Origin: a virus
IMG/VR virus record: IMGVR_UViG_3300035701_000010
Location: 33,657 to 97,656 of that record
Length of the DNA stretch: 64,000 bases
Strand: one strand, 5' to 3'
A program made the position numbers and the translations under genes. The notes below the pieces were generated by a model, which saw nothing but the letters and a program-made list of their open reading frames with translations, searched no databases and was not told the DNA's origin. Below are positions 30,526-36,453 of the stretch, in pieces (the stretch's first letter is position 1; each line of letters starts with the position of its first letter).

Positions 30526-30687
30526 TTAACGAATTTCCTTCCAACGCTTCCGAATGACGTTGGGGTTCGCCCTAGTAGAGACAAGTTGCTTCTGTAAGGT
30601 CACCTCCCTCCCGACAAGTCTACGCCGTTCCGCCGTTTTATTGGGGAGCGTAGGCTTCATTTCTGCCAGTTTAGATTTCCAGTTCAT
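30526..30687 (-). CDS. basic small protein, 53 aa
   Basis: GAGGAGG precedes the start at 30687. Highly basic (NKTAERRRLVGREVTLQKQL; IRKRWKEIR), helical, probably nucleic-acid-binding. Its TAERRR codons contain the CCGTTCCGCCGT repeat core. A strong terminator follows. Confidence 0.75.
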   Translation of the reverse strand: MNWKSKLAEMKPTLPNKTAERRRLVGREVTLQKQLVSTRANPNVIRKRWKEIR

Positions 30688-30699
30688 AGGTAGTCCTCC

Positions 30700-30873
30700 T
30701 CAACTACGGTTAGGGTTAACGAACCAGAAGATAGCCCAATCGGTTTCTCGTCCAATGCGAACGATTTCGTAATACCCGATTGTGTTTGGAATGAAGGTAC
30801 AGATGAACCAGTCCAAAAGGCTTCTTCGCTTGATGGCCACCTTACCATTCGGGAGCAATTTGTAATTCTTCAT
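30700..30873 (-). CDS. hypothetical protein, 57 aa
   Basis: AAGGAG precedes the start at 30873 (MKNYKLLPNG). A Trp/Ile-rich hydrophobic middle (LLDWFICTFIPNTIGYY) could touch the membrane; the end is beta-like. No family recognised. Confidence 0.7.
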   Translation of the reverse strand: MKNYKLLPNGKVAIKRRSLLDWFICTFIPNTIGYYEIVRIGRETDWAIFWFVNPNRS

Positions 30874-30884
30874 TGCTTCTCCTT

Positions 30885-30904
30885 GGGGAGTCTTTCGACT
30901 CCCC
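30885..30904 (-). other. GNRA-loop hairpin
   Basis: Minus strand GGGGAGTC-GAAA-GACTCCCC: perfect 8-bp stem with a GAAA tetraloop, between the stop at 30915 and the next SD. Confidence 0.9.
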
Positions 30905-30914
30905 AGCTAAAGGG

Positions 30915-31301
30915 TTATCTGAGTTCCTTCGGATAGGCGCACTTGACATACGTTGTGGCTGGCTCGCCATCCGGTCTAACATAATCGAACAGTTCGACAA
31001 AATGTTTACAGATTTCTGGTTTGTCTGGGTGATGGAGATAGGTCACGACACATGGACATGTTGGAATACCACTGTCGATATCCCCATCGTGCATCTGTCC
31101 TTCCACCATCACGGGGCAATTCCAATCGTCAGAAACCTCAATCCTTGTCTCTTCTCCAGGGAGACTTTCGCTGCATACTTCTGCGAATCTGAAATCAATT
31201 CTTTCGTGCGCCCTAAAAGCCGCTTCGAATTCTTCATTTGCCGCCGTTCTCTTGCTAAACTGCTCAAGAGTTTCATTTGCCATTGGTTGTTCTTTACACA
31301 T
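30915..31301 (-). CDS. hypothetical acidic protein, 128 aa
   Basis: AAGGAG precedes the start at 31301. Acidic; Cys at about 43, 62, 82, 84, 98 and 121, with a PTCPCVV knuckle. No family recognised. Confidence 0.75.
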   Translation of the reverse strand: MCKEQPMANETLEQFSKRTAANEEFEAAFRAHERIDFRFAEVCSESLPGEETRIEVSDDWNCPVMVEGQMHDGDIDSGIPTCPCVVTYLHHPDKPEICKHFVELFDYVRPDGEPATTYVKCAYPKELR

Positions 31302-31313
31302 GCCTTTCTCCTT

Positions 31314-31337
31314 AGCGGAGAGCCGAAGCCCTCCGCT
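31314..31337 (-). other. UUCG-loop hairpin
   Basis: Minus strand: stem AGCGGAGGGC / GCTCTCCGCT (one wobble) closed by TTCG. Between the stop at 31345 and the next SD. Confidence 0.85.
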
Positions 31338-31344
31338 CGGTTAG

Positions 31345-31569
31345 TTAAGCGGTGGTCAGATCCTTTCTTGGGTCATGCCTTCGCATGGTGGTTGTCGAAG
31401 TTCTAACTCTGACTTGATACCGCTTGTCTTCGTACCCAGGAAAGAGGTTTTGATCGATCACTACGTTGTTTCGTTGAAGGGTTGCTCTGGTGACATAGCC
31501 TGGATGGTGTTTATCTCCAGCCTTTACCTTTCTACTCTGGTCTACAATGTATTGCCTTAATCCTTCCAT
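31345..31569 (-). CDS. basic small protein, 74 aa
   Basis: AGGAGG precedes the start at 31569. Basic with a Thr-rich end (RVRTSTTTMRRHDPRK). Probably nucleic-acid-binding by charge alone. Confidence 0.75.
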   Translation of the reverse strand: MEGLRQYIVDQSRKVKAGDKHHPGYVTRATLQRNNVVIDQNLFPGYEDKRYQVRVRTSTTTMRRHDPRKDLTTA

Positions 31570-31598
31570 GATTGCCTCCTATCAGGCTTGGTTAAAAG

Positions 31599-31805
31599 TT
31601 AGACCTTGTTGATATGCACAAAGATATAGCTTCCGCAAGAGCAATATCCGACAGTCTTGCTGAAGAAGTGCCCAAAGTCTTTATCATCTTCAGGATTCAC
31701 GCCATGTTTCTTGCGATATCTTCGCGCCGCTTTCGTTTCATTAATAGGGCTATTGCATTTGTAACATCGAATAACCCCATCTCTGAATTCACTTTTCACT
31801 GCCAT
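31599..31805 (-). CDS. zinc-ribbon protein, 68 aa
   Basis: Start at 31805 (MAVKSEFRDG) behind AAAGGAGGTGAC. CYKCNSPIN and CSCGS form a zinc ribbon with a long basic loop (KAARRYRKKHG). Function unknown. Confidence 0.75.
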   Translation of the reverse strand: MAVKSEFRDGVIRCYKCNSPINETKAARRYRKKHGVNPEDDKDFGHFFSKTVGYCSCGSYIFVHINKV

Positions 31806-31828
31806 TGTTGTCACCTCCTTTCTAAGAT

Positions 31829-31845
31829 AGGGATGTGCAGTCCCT
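31829..31845 (-). repeat. 17-bp hairpin repeat, copy 1
   Basis: AGGGATGTGCAGTCCCT: AGGGA/TCCCT stem with a 7-base loop after the stop at 31860. The same 17 bases recur at 32200-32216. Confidence 0.9.
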
Positions 31846-31859
31846 TCTGTTAAGGGTTG

Positions 31860-32180
31860 CTAGAACTTACCTTTCTTCAGATCTTCCAAGTGTCCTTGAA
31901 AAGCCCATCGTCCATAGGCGATGTTAAGATAGGGCAATCCAAGAAGTCGAGGCTGAATGATTTTGCCCTGCTTAATGAAACGAAGAAGTATTTCTTTCGC
32001 CATTTCATAGCAGCTAATCCATTCAAGCTTCTTGTACTGATTGAGGAGATGGTCTACATCGTCAAGAGGCCAACAAGTCCCTGCAACGATGCATTTGACA
32101 TCTTGCTCATCAATCAACCCCTTAGCGATGTCCATGATGCATCCGGACAAACTAAGACCAATAAACCTTGCATTATCCAT
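31860..32180 (-). CDS. hypothetical protein, 106 aa
   Basis: AAAGGAAC precedes the start at 32180. Opens MDNARFIGLSLSGCIMDIAK, with a hydrophobic alpha/beta pattern; the C-terminus is helical. The first 25 residues suggest a small Rossmann-like strand-loop-helix, but I recognise no family. Confidence 0.7.
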   Translation of the reverse strand: MDNARFIGLSLSGCIMDIAKGLIDEQDVKCIVAGTCWPLDDVDHLLNQYKKLEWISCYEMAKEILLRFIKQGKIIQPRLLGLPYLNIAYGRWAFQGHLEDLKKGKF

Positions 32181-32199
32181 GCTAGTTCCTTTCTAGAAC

Positions 32200-32216
32200 A
32201 GGGATGTGCAGTCCCT
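32200..32216 (-). repeat. 17-bp hairpin repeat, copy 2
   Basis: Identical to 31829-31845 and in the same place relative to its gene (after the stop at 32227). Confidence 0.9.
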
Positions 32217-32226
32217 AGGTTAAAGG

Positions 32227-32415
32227 TTAGTCAATGAATTGAATGCTTGACAAGTCCAACAGATTGGCTTTGGCGAAATGCCGTAGATTCTTTACATTGC
32301 TACGATACTTGGCTAATGCTTCTCTTCTAGCTGTGATCCTCTTGATCATTTTCAGCTCAGCCTTTAGCCTGCTCTTAGCCATGCCATAATCGGGCTTCAT
32401 CTCAATCAAGTCCAT
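32227..32415 (-). CDS. basic helical protein, 62 aa
   Basis: Start at 32415 (MDLIEMKPDY) behind AAAGGAGGTGAC. Lys/Arg-rich helix (RLKAELKMIKRITARREALA). Probably nucleic-acid-binding; no family recognised. Confidence 0.75.
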   Translation of the reverse strand: MDLIEMKPDYGMAKSRLKAELKMIKRITARREALAKYRSNVKNLRHFAKANLLDLSSIQFID

Positions 32416-32446
32416 CGTTGTCACCTCCTTTCCTTGTGGGTTTATT

Positions 32447-32524
32447 TCTGCTTATGCCGACTCGTTAGAGCAAGCATAAGCAGAAGGGCTAACATCAGCC
32501 TCCTTGAGCGGACATTAGCCCTTC
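32447..32524 (-). other. double hairpin
   Basis: Two strong stems in tandem: TCTGCTTATGC/GCATAAGCAGA (32447-32484) and GAAGGGCTAA/TTAGCCCTTC (32483-32524), after the stop at 32545. They share bases at 32483-32484. Confidence 0.85.
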
Positions 32525-32544
32525 CTAGTTATGCTAGAAGCAGA

Positions 32545-32754
32545 CTACTTTTTGGCTTTCGCCTTCTGCTTCTGCTGTCCTACCCTAACCTTGCCATTGA
32601 CAACGGTTGCCGTTGCCATCCGGTTGGTTTGTGAAGCACATCCCCCAACCATTCGCTGTTTCGCAAATGGAGCCGCCCAGATAGAGCAACCAAGCCCATC
32701 AATGCGACCACATCCTGTACATGCCGACACAATAGCCAATCTAAAAAGTTCCAT
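32545..32754 (-). CDS. cysteine-rich small protein, 69 aa
   Basis: Start at 32754 (MELFRLAIVS) behind TAGGAG. CTGCGRIDGLGC and a later GGC suggest a metal site; C-terminus Lys-rich (QQKQKAKAKK). Function unknown. Confidence 0.75.
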   Translation of the reverse strand: MELFRLAIVSACTGCGRIDGLGCSIWAAPFAKQRMVGGCASQTNRMATATVVNGKVRVGQQKQKAKAKK

Positions 32755-32806
32755 AGTCATCTCCTATTGGGTTAAGGTTATGAAGATAAGTTAACGATAT
32801 GAAGTA

Positions 32807-32873
32807 GACCGTTGTTTCTGTTGACAAGGACAACGGTCAAACCTCCGACATCCCTAAGATGTCAGTATGGAGG
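32807..32873 (-). other. double hairpin
   Basis: GACCGTTGT/ACAACGGTC (32807-32838) then CCTCCGACATC.../...GATGTC...GGAGG (32842-32873), just after the stop at 32881. Confidence 0.85.
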
Positions 32874-32880
32874 ACGGATG

Positions 32881-33144
32881 CTAAAAGCTTTCGCTTTCGC
32901 ATATGGTCTTATGAAGCAATCGCACTTCGTAAGACCACCTTCGCCCTTGGGCATAATCGTGGTCTCCATAGCTGATTGATATAATCAGCCATGAAGACTT
33001 ACCGACCATGACCATGAAGCCAAGGTCATCGTCCTCGTGATCCTGCGTTCTCTCCAACGAGAACCAGAACCATTCTGTGTTGGCGCAGGTCCATTTGAAT
33101 GGTTTGCACCAACTCCAGAGCTTCCATACGAGGAAGTCTATCAT
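32881..33144 (-). CDS. Trp-rich protein, 87 aa
   Basis: Start at 33144 (MIDFLVWKLW) behind AAGGAGGTGA. Seven or more Trp, many in the first third (WKLWSWCKPFKWTCANTEWFWF), and an acidic centre. Possibly membrane-associated. No family recognised. Confidence 0.75.
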   Translation of the reverse strand: MIDFLVWKLWSWCKPFKWTCANTEWFWFSLERTQDHEDDDLGFMVMVGKSSWLIISISYGDHDYAQGRRWSYEVRLLHKTICESESF

Positions 33145-33181
33145 GTAGTTCACCTCCTTTTTAAGGGTAGATTTAAAACTT

Positions 33182-33227
33182 AACCCTTAATCGAAAGCCC
33201 TGTTTCCAGGGCTTTCTGTTAAGGGTT
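33182..33227 (-). terminator. long hairpin terminator
   Basis: Minus strand: AACCCTTAA and GAAAGCCCT pair with AGGGCTTTC and TTAAGGGTT around a 6-base loop (about 18 pairs with a 2-base internal mismatch), then AAGTTTTAAA. Lies after the stop at 33230. Confidence 0.8.
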
Positions 33228-33229
33228 AC

Positions 33230-33337
33230 TCACCACGGGTACCATTGTCTGTTTCCGTGTTTCCATTCCCAGAAACAGTCATAGGCTCCGTAATACTCCA
33301 TGTTAATAACTTCTAATCTAAACCAATACTCTCTCAT
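33230..33337 (-). CDS. small Trp/Tyr-rich protein, 35 aa
   Basis: AAGGAGGTGAC precedes the start at 33337 (MREYWFRLEV). Six Trp and five Tyr in 35 residues. First gene after the promoter at 33379-33408. Function unknown. Confidence 0.7.
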   Translation of the reverse strand: MREYWFRLEVINMEYYGAYDCFWEWKHGNRQWYPW

Positions 33338-33378
33338 CTTTGTCACCTCCTTCCTGTCATGTAGTTTGCCATTTACCA

Positions 33379-33408
33379 ACTATATATGAATTGTCTATAG
33401 TCTGACAA
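33379..33408 (-). promoter_or_regulatory. probable sigma70-type promoter
   Basis: Minus strand: TTGTCA (33403-33408), then TATATA at 33381-33386 (16-base spacer) or TATAGT at 33379-33384 (18-base spacer). Confidence 0.6.
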
Positions 33409-33428
33409 GCAACTATAGGCAAATTTTT

Positions 33429-33458
33429 TTTGTCCCCCTCAATGAAGAGGGGGACAAA
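33429..33458 (-). other. 12-bp hairpin
   Basis: TTTGTCCCCCTC/GAGGGGGACAAA with a 6-base loop, after the stop at 33467. A-rather than U-run follows on the minus strand, so it is not a standard terminator. Confidence 0.85.
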
Positions 33459-33466
33459 TTTAAAGG

Positions 33467-33778
33467 TTAACGGCTTCCAGGTGAGCAGTCCTGCACCATC
33501 GTCCTAAGTTGGTCTTGAGTAAGACCTTCATAGTCCGGGTCATGCAGGTCGGACAGTAGCTTCTTAGTATCGCACTTCGAAGCTACTATGCCACATGACA
33601 CGCACTTCTTTTCAGAAGCACGTCCATTAGGCATGTCCCAATGGCCCCACGGAATGCATCCACTGACTACATAGTGGGTGCAAAGGCAATCCCAATTGCA
33701 CGGATCACGATAGCGCATCCGGCACTTGGCGTTGATTGCACAATCAAAGATTGGCAGATCAGCGTGTTTCTTTGCCAT
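33467..33778 (-). CDS. cysteine-rich protein, 103 aa
   Basis: AAGGAGG precedes the start at 33778. Nine Cys, in pairs C-x5-C, CNWDCLC, CVSCG; probably two metal sites. The last 25 residues are helical. Function unknown. Confidence 0.75.
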   Translation of the reverse strand: MAKKHADLPIFDCAINAKCRMRYRDPCNWDCLCTHYVVSGCIPWGHWDMPNGRASEKKCVSCGIVASKCDTKKLLSDLHDPDYEGLTQDQLRTMVQDCSPGSR

Positions 33779-33805
33779 ATTGGTATCCTCCTTTCAGGCA
33801 AGTGA

Positions 33806-33857
33806 GTGTGAACAGTGACATCTCAGTAAGTGCCTATCCTTACTGAACTGTTCACAC
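33806..33857 (-). other. two-part hairpin
   Basis: Outer stem GTGTGAACAGT/ACTGTTCACAC (11 bp) and inner stem TCAGTAAG/CTTACTGA (8 bp), after the stop at 33881. Confidence 0.9.
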
Positions 33858-33880
33858 GACGGGTTATGAAGATAGGTTAA

Positions 33881-33976
33881 TTAGTTCCCAAAGAAGATGG
33901 GAACGAGTATGGTCAAGTTCAAGAACCATACCACGATACAGATGCCTCCAACCACTATGTAGATCCATTCTCTCAT
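33881..33976 (-). CDS. tiny membrane protein, 31 aa
   Basis: AAAGGAGGTGAC precedes the start at 33976 (MREWIYIVVG). One long hydrophobic span (IYIVVGGICIVVWFLNLTIL). Probably an inner-membrane peptide; role unknown. First ordinary gene left of the GA-free island. Confidence 0.7.
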   Translation of the reverse strand: MREWIYIVVGGICIVVWFLNLTILVPIFFGN

Positions 33977-34127
33977 CGTTGTCACCTCCTTTCCTAGAGT
34001 AAAAAGGTTTGATCTAACTATCAGTTCACAGACTATTTAGACTGCCTGCAAAGCATGGGCAGAGTACAGGCATAGTTATATGGCTATCATTTGCTTATTG
34101 TATTTGTGGTGTGGTTATGCAATTAAA

Positions 34128-34748
34128 CTACCATGTTACTGTTGCGTATTGTAGTTTAGCAATTGCATACTTATTGCAATATGCATGTATTTGTTTACCC
34201 CATAGTTTGTATACATACAGCCCAACCATAAACGTTTGCCTTATAGCACAACCGTATAGTATTGGTTGCACCATGCACACCATTGGTATATATGCAACAA
34301 GGTTAATAAGCTTTAGCTTTTGTGCTAACCTTTGGTATTTTGCACCCATTGCAAACAACGTGTATGTTACTGCGTATAGCATACTGTTAAAGCAGTTAAT
34401 TGTGCTTGGTATGTTATGCCATAGTTGGTTAGTGTATATGTTAACTGCTAATGTTAATGCTATGCCAATACTAAGCGCAATATATGGCAGCTTAGTGCTT
34501 TTAATTGGCTTGTTGCCCCATTGCCTATTGCCATACCAATTTAAAAACACAAAATATACTGTTATTGCAATGTTGCCATACCATGCAAACCACCAGCCAA
34601 ATAATAACCAGTAAATATTAATTGCCCACCCAATTTTAAAAGCATGTTTTACAACAGTTGGGCTTTTAGCCAAAAATGCAAAGTTTTGGCAGCATGTAAG
34701 CCCTGTGTATAGCCAATTGCAAATAATAATAATTACATTAATAAGCAT
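34128..34748 (-). CDS. polytopic membrane protein without Asp or Glu, 206 aa
   Basis: A multi-span membrane protein: hydrophobic segments near residues 3-15, 40-70, 85-105, 118-135 and 145-175, eleven Trp and not one Asp or Glu. The absence follows from the DNA, since all Asp and Glu codons begin GA. Ser is coded only by AGC/AGT. AAAGGGG 6 bases before the ATG replaces the AGGAGG used elsewhere. The alternation of Trp-ended helices loosely recalls PnuC-type transporters, but that is not a firm match. The plus-strand frame over the same bases (34111-34614) is a shadow caused by the missing TGA. Confidence 0.75.
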   Translation of the reverse strand: MLINVIIIICNWLYTGLTCCQNFAFLAKSPTVVKHAFKIGWAINIYWLLFGWWFAWYGNIAITVYFVFLNWYGNRQWGNKPIKSTKLPYIALSIGIALTLAVNIYTNQLWHNIPSTINCFNSMLYAVTYTLFAMGAKYQRLAQKLKLINLVAYIPMVCMVQPILYGCAIRQTFMVGLYVYKLWGKQIHAYCNKYAIAKLQYATVTW

Positions 34749-34840
34749 TTAATTACCCCTTTATTATTTAATTGTTATATTGTTAAGTTAACAACCGCAC
34801 GTTATTAAGTTATGTTGTTAGTTAATTATTGTTGTTGCAA

Positions 34841-34915
34841 TTATACATACATGCAAATAACTGCAACGCCAAAAACGCCTAACCACAATACATACCAAAA
34901 ATGTTTGCTTACCAT
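34841..34915 (-). CDS. tiny membrane peptide, 24 aa
   Basis: Inside the GA-free island; GGGGGG lies 7 bases before the ATG. MVSKHFWYVLW starts a single hydrophobic span; no acidic residues. Probably translated with the 206-aa protein downstream of it. Confidence 0.6.
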   Translation of the reverse strand: MVSKHFWYVLWLGVFGVAVICMYV

Positions 34916-34956
34916 TGCGTTACCCCCCTTACTATGTAATTGTTAATGGCACTAAT

Positions 34957-34995
34957 GCCCTACCCTATGCTATTGTTACACAACGCAACAATAAT
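34957..34995 (-). other. hairpins at right edge of the GA-free island
   Basis: TATTGTT/AACAATA with a 9-base loop (about 34971-34993) next to a small GGCA/TGCC hairpin (34947-34958). Possible terminator-like or recognition structure; no U-run. Confidence 0.45.
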
Positions 34996-35004
34996 ATATG
35001 TAGG

Positions 35005-35335
35005 TCATTTTCTGAATCCTCGAGATTTTTCTGGTCAATCTGGCCAGATCCTGAGTAAATCGGATAACCATCGGATAGCCCTAAAGGGGACGATCGCCAA
35101 ACTCTGAAGACCCTGAGTAAATCGATTAGACCCAAAGGAGGCATAGGGTTAGGACGGGCTGACCAAGGCTAGACGATGAAATCGACCAAGGGGGAGGCGA
35201 TAAGGCGTATAAGGGAGGTAAGGGGTTGAAGGAATCGGAAACGCAAAGGGGGAAAATCAAAAAGGGAACCCGAGAGGGTCACGAAGTTCCCCTGGGTCCC
35301 CAATAGGACGAGGGATAGAAATAGGCGGGAAAAAT
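35005..35335. other. non-coding G-rich region
   Basis: No supported gene. CCTGAGTAAATCG occurs twice (about 35050 and 35111). The plus strand is G-rich, with words shared with 24.4 and 26.3 kb (GGAAACGCA). It separates the GA-free island from the next block. Confidence 0.6.
35254..35291 (-). terminator. probable intrinsic terminator
   Basis: Minus strand: GGGAAC/GTTCCC stem with a partly paired 16-base loop, then TTTTTGATTTT. Ends the block whose last gene stops at 35336. Confidence 0.7.
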
Positions 35336-35566
35336 TTATCGAGGAGTTTTTCGGAAAAACACTGGATCAGTTTTCAATTCTTGAGCGGCTTCCTTCAATT
35401 GCTTCCTAAAACAGGCTTCGGGGGTTTTTCCATCTTTTGGAATGTTCCAGAAAGAAGGATAGCCCGTCTTTTCCCAAACCACCCAATCGATCAAGGCAGG
35501 GGTGGCTTTGGGAAAATATTCTCTTACGAGGCTTTGAATGGTGGGGCGTTTCTTTTTAGGACGCAT
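35336..35566 (-). CDS. hypothetical basic protein, 76 aa
   Basis: AAGGAG precedes the start at 35566. Basic N-terminus (MRPKKKRPTIQSLVREYFPK), helical. No family recognised; the charge suggests nucleic-acid binding. Confidence 0.75.
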   Translation of the reverse strand: MRPKKKRPTIQSLVREYFPKATPALIDWVVWEKTGYPSFWNIPKDGKTPEACFRKQLKEAAQELKTDPVFFRKTPR

Positions 35567-35750
35567 CAGAAACTCCTTTTTGAATGGCTTCTTTGTCTAA
35601 GGTTCCCATTTCTCCACGAATAATCTTAAGACTGCCACAGTGTCCACAGAAATCTTCCCCTTTATTTCTTAAATCAAGACGAAGCTGTCCACACTGTTGA
35701 CAGAAGTATTCAGTGAGTTTCAATTCAACGAGTGGCTTCAATTCATTCAT
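35556..35750 (-). CDS. zinc-ribbon protein, 64 aa
   Basis: CQQCGQLRL and CGHCGSLK form a zinc ribbon. AAGGAG precedes GTG-ATG at 35753/35750; ATG chosen. Overlaps the next gene by 11 bases. Confidence 0.75.
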   Translation of the reverse strand: MNELKPLVELKLTEYFCQQCGQLRLDLRNKGEDFCGHCGSLKIIRGEMGTLDKEAIQKGVSDAS

Positions 35751-35769
35751 CACGCAACTCCTTTTTGGT

Positions 35770-35937
35770 TTAAAGTTTCTCGGCTAAAACCCATAGAAAC
35801 ATGAAGAAAAGGGCAATGACGATAAGGAGGGTGAGGTAGCAGGCGATTTCAGCTTCAATTGCAAACCCTCCAGTTTTTCTTGATTCTATTTTAATGATTT
35901 CAGCCCGCTTATTGTTATCTTTTTTGATAGGAATCAT
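35770..35937 (-). CDS. small membrane protein, 55 aa
   Basis: Start at 35937 (MIPIKKDNNK) with GGGTGA upstream. Basic N-terminal half, then one membrane span (CYLTLLIVIALFFMFLWVL) near the C-terminus. Role unknown. Confidence 0.65.
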   Translation of the reverse strand: MIPIKKDNNKRAEIIKIESRKTGGFAIEAEIACYLTLLIVIALFFMFLWVLAEKL

Positions 35938-35976
35938 TTGGTCACCCAATTTGAAAAAAGGCACCAAGCCTTTTTC

Positions 35977-36453
35977 TTAGTCATGCAGTTCTTCCTCCAG
36001 CACAAAGGCATGGTCAGATTCGAATTGGTAGCCAAGAAAGAAGAGGTAGCCGTCGATCGTCTTTTCTTCAATGCCTTCAGGATGGGCCACATGCTCTTCC
36101 ATAAAGGTTTTGACATGAGCAATGGCGTTTTCAGGATCTTTGAAGAGTTTGATTTCTGGATCGGTATGTCGATCGTTACAATAAGCAATATAGACTTTCA
36201 TAGAAGACTCCTTTATTGGAGATAAATCGGGTTCATTTTTAGGAACTGGAGGAGGAAACGCAGAACCCCCTCCCCCTCCTCCCATCATCGTCACCATAAC
36301 AGCGGTGGTGCCTTCTCGAATCGTAATGGATTCACTAAAAGGCCGAATCTTTTTGGAAGCCCTCTTTTCCCTTATCTTGTCTCTAGCCCAAGAATAGACA
36401 AAGGCCGTAAGAAACGAAATGACTGGAACGAGCCATAAAAGATTTTGGTCCAT
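35977..36453 (-). CDS. membrane-anchored protein fused to small phage domain, 158 aa
   Basis: Start at 36453 overlaps the upstream TAA (TAATG). One N-terminal span (LLWLVPVISFLTAFVYSW), a charged stretch, a Gly6/Pro linker (about residue 58-70), then a C-terminal domain beginning MKVYIAYCNDRHTDPEIKLF that I recognise as a stand-alone small phage protein type. AAAGGAG lies before that internal ATG at 36201, so a separate 74-residue product is likely. Either one fusion with two starts, or two genes whose separating stop was lost. Confidence 0.65.
   Translation of the reverse strand: MDQNLLWLVPVISFLTAFVYSWARDKIREKRASKKIRPFSESITIREGTTAVMVTMMGGGGGGSAFPPPVPKNEPDLSPIKESSMKVYIAYCNDRHTDPEIKLFKDPENAIAHVKTFMEEHVAHPEGIEEKTIDGYLFFLGYQFESDHAFVLEEELHD

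Larger units (their letters stand above)
34089..35004. other. 916-bp island with no GA or TC dinucleotide
   Basis: Read base by base, there is no GA and no TC on either strand between the TC at 34087-34088 and the TC at 35005-35006. With this base composition about a hundred would be expected. All other dinucleotides occur. It contains two minus-strand genes, and their SDs are G-runs without GA. The left edge falls shortly after an inverted pair GCCTG/CAGGC (about 34044-34071). Confidence 0.98.

Noticed and set aside
34111-34614. 167-codon plus-strand frame in the GA-free island
   Set aside because: TGA and TCA cannot occur in GA/TC-free DNA, so long frames on both strands are expected; this one lacks an SD, while the minus-strand gene has one.
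34089-35004. One-time deaminase hypermutation as the cause of the GA-free island
   Set aside because: Intact frames with 11 Trp codons, starts and G-run SDs argue for long adaptation rather than a single burst; kept only as an alternative.
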